From an uncultured Bacteroidaceae bacterium (GTDB lineage: Bacteria; Bacteroidota; Bacteroidia; Bacteroidales; Bacteroidaceae): a stretch of DNA of 64,000 bases. The notes beneath the pieces were generated by a model that worked only from the letters and a program-made list of their open reading frames with translations, was not told where the DNA came from and did no database searches. The translations under genes and the position numbers were made by a program. Shown here one piece after another: positions 35,818 to 43,943 of the stretch (position 1 is its first letter; each line of letters opens with the position of its first letter). The DNA lies in the NCBI GenBank assembly GCA_944320965.1, contig CALUJO010000006.1:1-64000 (forward strand). The letters are read 5' to 3'.

Positions 35818-37262
35818 TAACCGAACAATTTTACATACAAAGCCTTCAACGCAATTTTAAAATCCTGAAAAGAAGAGAATTTCATAATATTTTTCCATAT
35901 AAATGATGGAGAAAGGAAAAAACTCAAATTATTCTTAAACAAAAGTCTTTCCATTTCTTTTGAAGACAAATTTGGATAATTCAAAATTGAATTACGCTGT
36001 ACATCAGTAGGTTTATACTCTCCACCTTCAATCCATCCATTTTTCTTCGCTAATTCATAAAATTCTGTTGCAGGAAAAGGAGAAACTATATTAAACATAA
36101 CCTGGTCTACATCAAGTTTCTTAGCCTTACGTAAAGTATCCTTTATTGTATCAACAGTTTCAATAGGACTTGTACCTATAAGTATATTCAATTTTACTGG
36201 AACTTTATATTTCTTAAGCAAAGATATAGCCTCATAGATCTGATTTTCTGTTATGCCTTTCTTTATATACTTCAATATTTCATTATTGAAAGACTCTACG
36301 CCCAAATCAACATAATGACAGCCATAATCAGCAAGCATCCTGGCTATATTTTCATTTATGGCATCAACTCTTGCCTGGCATCCCCAAATTATATTATGTT
36401 TTTTCAGGCACTCACCAATCTCTCTAAGCCTTTTTTCCGTTACAATAAAATTATCATCCATAAAACCTATAGCCTTGTATCCCTTAGAGGCAAGAAGTTC
36501 TATTTCATCAATAACATTTTCTGTTGACCTAAATCCTACTGGTGGTTTCTTACCATTGTTATTTTTCTTATATTCTATCTCGCGGGCAAATGTCAAAGAA
36601 CTTGGAACACAATATATACAATGAAAAGGGCAACTTCTGGATGTTACCATTGCCATATATGGTGATTTCTTCAATTTCGGATTTGAAAACTTATAGTTTT
36701 CTATAAAATGAATTGCAGGAAAAGGCAGCTCATCCAGATTCTTAATCAATCCTCTTGGCGGATTATTTATAACCATACCAGTTTCACCGTCAAGATACGA
36801 AATCCCATTCACAGCTTTCCAATCCAATCCATTTCGCAAACAATCTAAAAGTTCTTTTACTGTATATTCAGGTTCTCCACGAACTACTATTGCAGAAGTA
36901 TTCAATAAAAGAGATGATGTAAAATAAGTCCCGCCAGGACCTAAAAAGACAGAAATTACTTCAGGTTTGTTGTTAAACAAGAACTCCTGAACTTTGATAT
37001 CTGTTGATATTGACAGATTAACTGTCCAAAAAAAATAAATATCACTGTCATCCTTCTCCAAAAAAGAAAAGCATTCATCAGCCCCAGACTCACTAAGGAC
37101 AAAATTCTTATAGTAAACATCGTATCCCTCTTTTTCCAATAAAGCAACAACCGTGAGTTCATAAATATTTACCATATTATAAACAACTCTTGTACACCCA
37201 GCCGTTCTTTCGGCTGGCTTAAACCCGTCCAATGACGGAGGTGTTAAAAAAGTTACTTTCAT
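35817..37262 (-). CDS. B12-binding-domain radical SAM protein
   Basis: A 481-residue enzyme. Residues about 1-150 resemble a cobalamin-binding Rossmann domain, without an obvious DxHxxG motif, so cofactor binding is uncertain. The radical SAM core follows, with the cluster motif CPFHCIYC at Cys211/215/218 and GFMDDNF near 268. Relatives modify lipids, hopanoids, polyketides or peptides, and the reaction here cannot be told. It is the first gene of an operon with two glycosyltransferases, which suggests a surface glycolipid or modified polysaccharide. The gene is AT-rich relative to its neighbours, a possible sign of transfer. Confidence 0.85.
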   Translation of the reverse strand: MKVTFLTPPSLDGFKPAERTAGCTRVVYNMVNIYELTVVALLEKEGYDVYYKNFVLSESGADECFSFLEKDDSDIYFFWTVNLSISTDIKVQEFLFNNKPEVISVFLGPGGTYFTSSLLLNTSAIVVRGEPEYTVKELLDCLRNGLDWKAVNGISYLDGETGMVINNPPRGLIKNLDELPFPAIHFIENYKFSNPKLKKSPYMAMVTSRSCPFHCIYCVPSSLTFAREIEYKKNNNGKKPPVGFRSTENVIDEIELLASKGYKAIGFMDDNFIVTEKRLREIGECLKKHNIIWGCQARVDAINENIARMLADYGCHYVDLGVESFNNEILKYIKKGITENQIYEAISLLKKYKVPVKLNILIGTSPIETVDTIKDTLRKAKKLDVDQVMFNIVSPFPATEFYELAKKNGWIEGGEYKPTDVQRNSILNYPNLSSKEMERLLFKNNLSFFLSPSFIWKNIMKFSSFQDFKIALKALYVKLFG

Positions 37263-37564
37263 AAACCGTTACTATATATAACTTTTATACAATATAAGTA
37301 TAAAACCTGAAACAACATCTTTAATATGCAAAGGAAACAATAAAAATCCGAAGAGCAAAATGCCAATATCAGATAATCAACATTTCAGACAATAAATAAA
37401 ACAAAGCATTTATATATAAAGGAATACAAATAAAAGTACCGCAACTAAAGTTTTTTATAAATAATCATAACAACAGAATAGTATTTTTTTGTTTTATATA
37501 TATAATAGCTATCTTTACGGATCTTAAAAAGATTATTGTTTAACAACATTTAATAAGATAGAAT
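37263..37564. other. AT-rich divergent intergenic region
   Basis: These 302 bp separate the divergent radical SAM and DAP-dehydrogenase genes. Apart from the ddh promoter at 37488-37517, I see no gene, repeat or clear minus-strand promoter. It is very AT-rich with several short A/T tracts. Confidence 0.5.
37488..37517 (+). promoter_or_regulatory. ddh promoter
   Basis: TTTG at 37488-37491, an 18-bp spacer and TATCTTTA at 37510-37517 (one base from TAnnTTTG), 47 bp upstream of the ATG. Confidence 0.55.
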
Positions 37565-38464
37565 ATGAAAAAAATCAGAGCTGCGATAGTAGGATACGGA
37601 AATATCGGTTATTATACACTTGAAGCACTGCAGGCTGCTCCAGACTTTGAAGTTGCCGGAATTGTAAGAAGAAACGGTGCAGAAAACAAGCCTGCCGAAC
37701 TGACACCATACAATGTGGTTAAAAGCATAAAGGAACTTGACAACGTGGACGTTGCAATTCTTGCAACACCGACACGCAAGGTTGAAGAATATGCAAAGGA
37801 ATGTCTGGAACTTGGAATCAATACGGTTGACAGTTTCGACATCCACACTGGTATTGTAGACCTTCGCCGTTCACTTGACCCGGTTGCCAAAAAGAACAAT
37901 GCTGTTTCAATCATTTCTGCAGGATGGGACCCGGGAAGTGACTCAGTTGTAAGAGCACTGCTCCAGAGCCTTGCACCAAAGGGACTTACATATACAAACT
38001 TCGGTCCGGGCATGAGTATGGGACATACCGTAGCCGTTAAAGCTATTGAAGGCGTCAAGGCAGCGTTGTCAATGACAATACCTGTAGGAACAGGAATCCA
38101 CCGCCGTATGGTTTATGTTGAACTTCAGGAAGGATATTCGCTTGACAAGGTTGCAGCTGCAATCAAGGCAGACCCATATTTCGTAAACGATGAAACACAT
38201 GTAATGCAGGTACAGTCGGTTGACGAACTGAAAGACATGGGACATGGAGTGAACCTTACACGCAAAGGCGTATCAGGAAAAACACAGAACCAGCTGTTCG
38301 AATTCAACATGCACATCAATAACCCTGCACTTACAAGCCAGGTACTTGTAAACGTTGCACGTGCATCAATGAAGCAGCAGCCGGGATGCTACACCATGAT
38401 TGAAATACCTGTAATAGATATGCTGCCGGGAGACAGAGAAGAACTTATCGCTCATCTTGTATAA
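37565..38464 (+). CDS. ddh: meso-Diaminopimelate D-dehydrogenase
   Basis: A 299-residue NADPH-dependent oxidoreductase converting tetrahydrodipicolinate, ammonia and NADPH directly into meso-DAP, a one-step bypass of the succinylase or acetylase lysine routes. The N-terminal Rossmann fold IRAAIVGYGNIGYYTLEAL is followed by VDSFDIHTG, SAGWDPGSDSV and the substrate-loop region FGPGMSMGHTVAVK, all characteristic of Ddh. The product feeds MurE at 14872. It is a single gene with its own promoter and terminator. Confidence 0.95.
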   Translation: MKKIRAAIVGYGNIGYYTLEALQAAPDFEVAGIVRRNGAENKPAELTPYNVVKSIKELDNVDVAILATPTRKVEEYAKECLELGINTVDSFDIHTGIVDLRRSLDPVAKKNNAVSIISAGWDPGSDSVVRALLQSLAPKGLTYTNFGPGMSMGHTVAVKAIEGVKAALSMTIPVGTGIHRRMVYVELQEGYSLDKVAAAIKADPYFVNDETHVMQVQSVDELKDMGHGVNLTRKGVSGKTQNQLFEFNMHINNPALTSQVLVNVARASMKQQPGCYTMIEIPVIDMLPGDREELIAHLV

Positions 38465-38483
38465 TCGGCACAAACAACAAATC

Positions 38484-38533
38484 AAAAACGGGAGGCGTAT
38501 CAAAACATAATCCTTGATACGTCTCCCGTTTTT
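38484..38533 (+). terminator. Intrinsic terminator after ddh
   Basis: AAAAACGGGAG(G)CGTATCAA pairs with TTGATACG(T)CTCCCGTTTTT in a long stem with a T-run, about 20 bp after the stop. Confidence 0.9.
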
Positions 38534-38605
38534 ATAAAATGCAGAAATGCTTTTCTCTTTTACCTCATCTGAAAAACAATAACAACAACTATAAAAGACC
38601 AGAAC

Positions 38606-39274
38606 ATGAAACTTTCAATTCCTTTTTACATTGCGCTTTCATTGCTGTCAATATCATCATGCAACCTAAAAGGCAACGATGACAAAACCATGGCAACCGT
38701 ACAGTTCATCGTAACAGACGGTAAACCAGCAGCAGAATTTGCTGACAAAAACACGATAACCGACTTCAGTTCACTAAAAATGCGCGGAGTGGGAAGCATT
38801 ACATACGAACAGGCAGACTCGACATCTCTGACAATCAAAGGTCCTCTGAACCTGCTTGACAAAATTATTGTAGAAAATCACGGCGACGAACTGTACATTT
38901 CTTTCGACCCTAATTACAAGAATCTGAAAGATACAAAGAATATATACTACCACATCACCTCACCAGTGCTGAATGATGTTGATATTAAAGGCGTGACAAC
39001 ATTCTACAATGAGAATTTATGGACTGCCGATGAACTCAATCTGTCGGTAAAAGGAGTCGGAGAAATAAATGCCAAAAACATAAAAAGCCGAAAACTTGAC
39101 GTAAATATGGACGGCGTCGGAAAAATAAACGTTAATGTAAACTGCGAAGAAATCAGTACCGAGATAAAAGGTGTAGGAACAGTTGACATATCAGGAGAGA
39201 CAGGAACAATTGAAATGGAAAACAAAGGAATAGGAAAGATAGACACAAGCAAACTGAAAGTCAGGAACCAATAA
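38606..39274 (+). CDS. GIN-domain (DUF2807) lipoprotein
   Basis: A 222-residue predicted lipoprotein with lipobox ISSC (Cys19). The body is a repeated beta-strand pattern of the putative auto-transporter adhesin head GIN domain (DUF2807): recurring units such as LKMRGVGSITYEQ, DVNMDGVGKINVNV and TEIKGVGTVDISG suggest a beta-helix-like solenoid. The family is abundant in Bacteroidota and its function is unknown. The end of the gene is folded into a hairpin shared with the convergent gene (39251-39292). Confidence 0.85.
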   Translation: MKLSIPFYIALSLLSISSCNLKGNDDKTMATVQFIVTDGKPAAEFADKNTITDFSSLKMRGVGSITYEQADSTSLTIKGPLNLLDKIIVENHGDELYISFDPNYKNLKDTKNIYYHITSPVLNDVDIKGVTTFYNENLWTADELNLSVKGVGEINAKNIKSRKLDVNMDGVGKINVNVNCEEISTEIKGVGTVDISGETGTIEMENKGIGKIDTSKLKVRNQ

Positions 39275-39292
39275 GTTCCTGACTTTCAGTTT
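39251..39292. terminator. Bidirectional terminator overlapping the stop codon
   Basis: AAACTGAAAGTCAGGAAC and GTTCCTGACTTTCAGTTT form a perfect 18-bp stem around a 6-nt loop. The left arm is coding sequence for the last residues of the GIN protein. Convergent genes flank it, so it can serve both transcripts. Confidence 0.75.
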
Positions 39293-39302
39293 ATCTATAA
39301 AA

Positions 39303-40025
39303 TCATATTGAAAGACCGCCTACGAAAAACGCCCTGTTATCAAAAGGATTCACCGTAAACTGACCGAACAGGCTGAATGAAAAGTTCTTTGCAACATTTA
39401 TTTTTCTTGTTACCTGAAAAGTAACATTGTTTACGGCAAACCTGTCGGCATAAGTTCCCTCCCATGGTGTAATGCCCACTTCGGCATTACAATCAAAATT
39501 CTTGACCGAAAAAGGATAAGACAGCTGCACGTAAGTTGAATACATCTGTTTTCCCATAAATTCACGGTTATCTGGAGCATGATTTATCATATAGTCCGAA
39601 CCGGCAAACTTTGTGTACCACGAAAGCGTCAAAGGAACCTTTTCTGAAAAACAATACTTGATACCGGCTTCAAAGTCGTGCATTGTCTCAAACTTACGGT
39701 AATTGAAATAGTCGAAAGTCTTGCCCGAAGGCTGGAAAAACACGTTCTGCAATGAAACTGACAGCCCCTTGTATTTGTATTCAACATAGAGGTCTATCTC
39801 ATTCTCATCCTTCCCGAATTCGGTAGAAGCCCATACTTTCCCGGTAAATCCGTGAGAACTGTAACCGAAAGACGGCTGAAGACATATATTACCAAACTTT
39901 CTGCCACGGAATATGTAGTTTGAAACAACATCGGCATTTACAAAGAATCCCTGTGCCACACAATCATGCACAAAGGAAAACATCATCACTAAAACCGCAA
40001 CGAATACACTATTACGCTTTTGCAT
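39303..40025 (-). CDS. Predicted outer-membrane barrel protein
   Basis: A 240-residue exported protein with a signal peptide (about 1-24, ending CVAQ) and alternating amphipathic strands throughout (for example FVNADVVSNYIFRGRKF at the start), ending in a barrel-like FVGGLSI strand. The opening NADVVSNYIFRG is like the TorF/YaiO-type small porin-like proteins, but I cannot assign a family securely. Its minus-strand promoter is predicted at 40130-40137, and it is monocistronic. Confidence 0.65.
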   Translation of the reverse strand: MQKRNSVFVAVLVMMFSFVHDCVAQGFFVNADVVSNYIFRGRKFGNICLQPSFGYSSHGFTGKVWASTEFGKDENEIDLYVEYKYKGLSVSLQNVFFQPSGKTFDYFNYRKFETMHDFEAGIKYCFSEKVPLTLSWYTKFAGSDYMINHAPDNREFMGKQMYSTYVQLSYPFSVKNFDCNAEVGITPWEGTYADRFAVNNVTFQVTRKINVAKNFSFSLFGQFTVNPFDNRAFFVGGLSI

Positions 40026-40129
40026 TTTATTACAAGGTATTAAATTTAAAGTTTACAAAACATCTGCACTAAACAGTACGGAAAATATCTATTTGGATTT
40101 TCTGAACCGTTTACTATTTATTGCAGTCA

Positions 40130-40137
40130 CAAAGATA
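40130..40137 (-). promoter_or_regulatory. Candidate -7 element for the outer-membrane protein gene
   Basis: TATCTTTG on the minus strand matches TAnnTTTG. It would give a 5' leader of about 100 nt. The palindromic array at 40186-40280 lies just upstream of it. Confidence 0.5.
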
Positions 40138-40185
40138 TGAATAAAAACCACTAAAAAAATACATATATAATAAAAGCCGGAATTA

Positions 40186-40280
40186 TGCCGAAAAAAACAT
40201 TCTATATATCTGCCTAAAACATTTAATGTTTTCACCCGAAACATTCTACGTTTTTCACAAATACATAGTAGATAAATCGC
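40186..40280. repeat. Tandem array of palindromic 22-25 bp units
   Basis: About four degenerate units lie at 40186-40210, 40211-40232, 40233-40255 and 40256-40278. The second contains a perfect 17-bp palindrome, AAAACATT-T-AATGTTTT (40216-40232). The array lies between the pgm terminator and the promoter of the outer-membrane protein gene. It belongs to the same repeat type as 27579-27667 and 60289-60399. Confidence 0.65.
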
Positions 40281-40321
40281 GATTTTCCCTGCTTGTTTTT
40301 GCTTGATGACAAGCTGTAAAA

Positions 40322-40360
40322 ACAAAAAAAGAAGATGTATCATTGCGATACATCTTCTTT
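40322..40360 (-). terminator. Intrinsic terminator after phosphoglucomutase gene
   Basis: The stem GAAGATGTATC/GATACATCTTC lies at 40331-40357. Read on the minus strand it is followed by TTTTTTTGTT. Confidence 0.9.
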
Positions 40361-40383
40361 CAATATCATCAGATATCAGACTT

Positions 40384-42129
40384 TTACAGTCCGAGAGACT
40401 TCTTTACAAGTTCAATCTTTTCATCTGCACGCTTGTTTGCAGCGTCATAGTCTGCACGGCTGTGCATAAGTTCCTTTACTTCAATGTAGAACTTAATCTT
40501 AGGTTCAGTACCTGAAGGACGTACAGAAACCTTAGAACCGTCGGCAGAGAAGTACTGAAGTACGTTTGAAGTATCAGGCATTTCAAGGTCAGATACGTTG
40601 CCTTCGCCGTCAGTCATCTTCAAAGTCTTGAAATCCTTAACGCAAACTACAGGAGAACCGGCAAGTTCCTTCAAAGGATTAGCGCGGTAGTTGTCCATCA
40701 TAGCCTTGATTTCTTCTGCACCGCTCTTTCCCGGCTTCACAATGTTGATTGCACATTCCTTAGAGAAACCGTATTCAAGATAAATGTCCTGAAGAAGTTC
40801 ATAAAGTGTCTTGCCGTTGTCGCGTGCCCAAGCAGCAACTTCAGCGATAAGACAGCATGCAGAAACAGCGTCTTTGTCGCGTACGAAGTCTTCAGCAAGG
40901 AAGCCGTAGCTTTCTTCACCGCCACCGATATATTTTTTCTTGCCTTCGTTCAAGCGGATTTCGCGTGCAATCCATTTGAAACCAGTGTAGCAGTCAAACA
41001 TTTCGATATTGTTGCGGTTTGCAATTTCCTTGATAAGTTCGGTAGTAACGATTGTCTTTACAACAAATTCCTTGCCTGTCATCTTGCCAAGCTTAGTGTA
41101 CTGAGTAATGATGTAGTAAAGATACATCAGACATGTCTGGTTACCGTTCATCAATACCCATTCGCCCTTGTCGTTCTTACATGCTATACCAACACGGTCA
41201 GCATCAGGGTCAGAAGCCATTACAAGGTCAGCATCCAATGATTTTGCCAGGTTTACGGCCATTGTAAGAGCCTCAGCATTTTCAGGATTAGGAGAAACTA
41301 CTGTCGGGAAATCGCCGCTCTTGACCATCTGTTCAGGAACTGTATGAACGTTTTCAAATCCCCACTGCTTCAAAGCTCTCGGGATAAGCATCATACCTGT
41401 ACCGTGGATAGGAGTATAGACAATCTTCATATCCTTGTTGCGAAGGATAACTTCAGGGTCGATTGACACTGTCTTGACCTGATCAAGGTAAACGCTGTCA
41501 ACATTCTCACCGATAATTTCGATAAGTTCCTTGTTGCCTTCAAACTTTATGTCTGACGCAGAAGTAACTTTGTTCACTTCTTCGATGATACCCTTGTCAT
41601 GCGGAGCAAGAACCTGAGCACCGTCATCCCAATAAGCCTTGTATCCGTTGTATTCTTTCGGGTTGTGTGAAGCAGTAAGGATAATACCGCTCTGGCATCC
41701 CAAATGACGGATTGCAAAAGACATTTCAGGAGTAGGACGCATATCTTCGAACAGATAAACCTTTATTCCGTTTGCAGAGAAGATGTTTGCTGAAATTTCT
41801 GCAAAAAGACGGCTGTTGTTGCGGCAGTCATGACCAACAACTACAGAAATCTGTTTCAAGTCCTTGAAGTTCTTGTTAAGGTAATTTGAAAGACCCTGAG
41901 TAGCTGCACCTACAGTATATATATTCATACGGTTGCTACCTACGCCCATGATACCGCGAAGACCGCCTGTACCGAATTCAAGGTCTTTATAGAATGCTTC
42001 AATAAGGTCAGTCTTGTCCTCATTGTCAAGCATGCGCTGAACTTCTTTTCTTGTTTCTTCATCATAAGCAGGAGAAAGCCAGCCCTGTGCCTTCTCTGTA
42101 ACGGATTTAATCAATTCCTGGTTTTCCAT
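40384..42129 (-). CDS. Phosphoglucomutase/phosphomannomutase
   Basis: A 581-residue alpha-D-phosphohexomutase interconverting sugar 1- and 6-phosphates. The phosphoserine loop TASHNPKEYNG has Ser154, the metal loop DPDADRVG is near 305, the sugar-binding loop GGGEESYG near 400, and the phosphate-binding loop RPSGTEPKIKF near 540. Length fits the larger bacterial/eukaryotic PGM2-like type. It lies 25 bp downstream of the C69 peptidase gene and close to the alpha-glucan genes, for which it would interconvert glucose 1- and 6-phosphate. Confidence 0.94.
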   Translation of the reverse strand: MENQELIKSVTEKAQGWLSPAYDEETRKEVQRMLDNEDKTDLIEAFYKDLEFGTGGLRGIMGVGSNRMNIYTVGAATQGLSNYLNKNFKDLKQISVVVGHDCRNNSRLFAEISANIFSANGIKVYLFEDMRPTPEMSFAIRHLGCQSGIILTASHNPKEYNGYKAYWDDGAQVLAPHDKGIIEEVNKVTSASDIKFEGNKELIEIIGENVDSVYLDQVKTVSIDPEVILRNKDMKIVYTPIHGTGMMLIPRALKQWGFENVHTVPEQMVKSGDFPTVVSPNPENAEALTMAVNLAKSLDADLVMASDPDADRVGIACKNDKGEWVLMNGNQTCLMYLYYIITQYTKLGKMTGKEFVVKTIVTTELIKEIANRNNIEMFDCYTGFKWIAREIRLNEGKKKYIGGGEESYGFLAEDFVRDKDAVSACCLIAEVAAWARDNGKTLYELLQDIYLEYGFSKECAINIVKPGKSGAEEIKAMMDNYRANPLKELAGSPVVCVKDFKTLKMTDGEGNVSDLEMPDTSNVLQYFSADGSKVSVRPSGTEPKIKFYIEVKELMHSRADYDAANKRADEKIELVKKSLGL

Positions 42130-42154
42130 AATAGCTTGTATTTTTTAATTAATA

Positions 42155-43801
42155 TTATTCTTCTGTCGGATAAACATATCTGTCACCTGTCATCTCAATA
42201 ACCTTCTGCATGAACTGGTCATCAAATGCAGGACGAATGAATGATGATACTCTGCCGTATTCATTAACTTCAATTTCACCGTTTACAACATTCTTCTTCA
42301 CATTGTCGTTATATCTTACGATAAGGAATTCGGCAAGTTCTTTCCAGCTTTGGAAAGCGGCATTTGCAGTGAAGCCTGTATAATAGTTAAGAAGCTCTTT
42401 CATTGCTTCTCTGTCAGTATCATACAATTTTGTTGCAAGCTGGTCAATCTCCGGCTGCATTGTTCTGAAGTTTGCTTCAAGACCGTCACGAACCTCTACG
42501 ACATCATCAATCATCATGCTGTAACGAGGATATACCATATTTGCAACCCAGTTGTAAATCCAGTAGGCATTATCCCATGAGAATTTTGAACTGCTTGCAC
42601 CATTTGCAGCATAACATGAAGGAACCTTGTCGGCACCACAGTAAACCGGAGTGTAAACAGTCATGTTGGCATCGTCAAGTCCGAACCACATTACACCGCC
42701 TACTGGGTCTGGATAATTAGCCCTTAGCTGTGAAACAAATGTAAATGCAGTCTGATAAGTTGAAATAGGACGTTCGTTGAAGTATTCCTTTCCGTTTACC
42801 TTGTATGAAAGATTTGAGAAACGGTAAGGAGATGAATATGGTCCTGCAAGAACATCCTTTGACATATCAAGCGGAGTTCCTTCGTAATGGTCGCGCATCA
42901 TCATCTGTACATCATGAAGCGAAAGTTTTCTTTTCGGAACTACGTAAAGAGGCATACCGTCATTATTCTCATTGTTAATATAAGGAAGGTACTTGTCCAT
43001 TCCGTCAACATAACGATTGAAGAAGCTCCATACTCGTGCCTCGCAGAAACGTGCCGAGCTAAAGTCTGCAGGAGCATACGCTTCACTGAAACTGAACTCG
43101 TTATTGTTCTTTCCTGTGAAATATTTCTTTTCGCGTGCAAATGAAATCACGTCATGAGAGAAAAGGCAATTGTCCTCGTCATTAAAAGTCAGCTTTCTGA
43201 TTCTTGACTGGTTTGCATGAGCCGAGATACAATCGTCCGGAATACGTACTGCTGCCCATACGGCACCTTTGACGCCCGGACCTTTTCCAATCATCTCAAG
43301 AATCCAAGCCTCATTAGGGTCTGCAATAGAGAATGATTCACCGCTGCTGTAGTATCCGTATTCCTTTACAAGGTTTGTCATTACATCAATAGCCTCGCGT
43401 GCTGTTCTTGAACGCTGAAGTGTTATATACATAAGACTTCCGTAGTCAAGAATTCCGGTTGTATCGACAAGTTCCGGTCTTCCGCCAAATGTTGTTTCGG
43501 CAATGGATACCTGATATTCGTTTATGTTTCCGATAACATTGTATGTAACTTCAGCCTGTTCTATCTCGCCAAGATACTTGCCTGTGTCCCATTCATAAAT
43601 AGGAATCATTGTCCCCTTCTCCCACTTTCCGGCAGGGAAATGTACCAGTTCACCGAACATGCAATATGAATCGGCAGAATAGGATACAAAAACAGAACCG
43701 TCGGTAGAAGCGTTCTTACCGACTATAAGATTTGTGCAGGCAAAAGCGTTCAGCAAGCCTGTCAACAGAAAAGCACCAACCAATAAAGTTTTTTTCATCA
43801 T
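42155..43801 (-). CDS. Secreted C69-family dipeptidase
   Basis: A 548-residue Ntn-hydrolase of peptidase family C69. A signal peptide (about 1-21, ending NAFA) is removed directly before Cys22 in ACTNLIVGK, which would become the N-terminal nucleophile. DGSVFVSYSAD and NEYQVSIAETTFGG match the PepD/dipeptidase A fold. It probably cleaves dipeptides in the periplasm. It has its own promoter, and pgm follows after 25 bp. Confidence 0.92.
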   Translation of the reverse strand: MMKKTLLVGAFLLTGLLNAFACTNLIVGKNASTDGSVFVSYSADSYCMFGELVHFPAGKWEKGTMIPIYEWDTGKYLGEIEQAEVTYNVIGNINEYQVSIAETTFGGRPELVDTTGILDYGSLMYITLQRSRTAREAIDVMTNLVKEYGYYSSGESFSIADPNEAWILEMIGKGPGVKGAVWAAVRIPDDCISAHANQSRIRKLTFNDEDNCLFSHDVISFAREKKYFTGKNNNEFSFSEAYAPADFSSARFCEARVWSFFNRYVDGMDKYLPYINNENNDGMPLYVVPKRKLSLHDVQMMMRDHYEGTPLDMSKDVLAGPYSSPYRFSNLSYKVNGKEYFNERPISTYQTAFTFVSQLRANYPDPVGGVMWFGLDDANMTVYTPVYCGADKVPSCYAANGASSSKFSWDNAYWIYNWVANMVYPRYSMMIDDVVEVRDGLEANFRTMQPEIDQLATKLYDTDREAMKELLNYYTGFTANAAFQSWKELAEFLIVRYNDNVKKNVVNGEIEVNEYGRVSSFIRPAFDDQFMQKVIEMTGDRYVYPTEE

Positions 43802-43825
43802 TCGTTATAATTAAATTGTACATTG

Positions 43826-43833
43826 CAAATGTA
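43826..43833 (-). promoter_or_regulatory. Promoter -7 element of the C69 peptidase gene
   Basis: TACATTTG on the minus strand matches TAnnTTTG, about 25 bp upstream of the ATG. Confidence 0.6.
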
Positions 43834-43891
43834 AGAAAAAGTAATCAAATACTTACACTAAAACAATTATTATTACCTGAACGGTAACAAC

Positions 43892-43922
43892 AAAAAATAA
43901 GGGAGCAATCATGCCCCCTTAT
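43892..43922 (-). terminator. Intrinsic terminator after the GH57 gene
   Basis: ATAAGGG-GCA and TGC-CCCTTAT pair around a short loop. On the minus strand the stem is followed by TTATTTTTTG. It ends the alpha-glucan operon. Confidence 0.75.
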
Positions 43923-43943
43923 CATTAAATCCAAAACGCAAAA

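Noticed and set aside
35020..37564. Genomic island with mobile element
   Set aside because: The region looks AT-rich, but I find no integrase, transposase, tRNA target or flanking repeat, so only possible transfer is noted.
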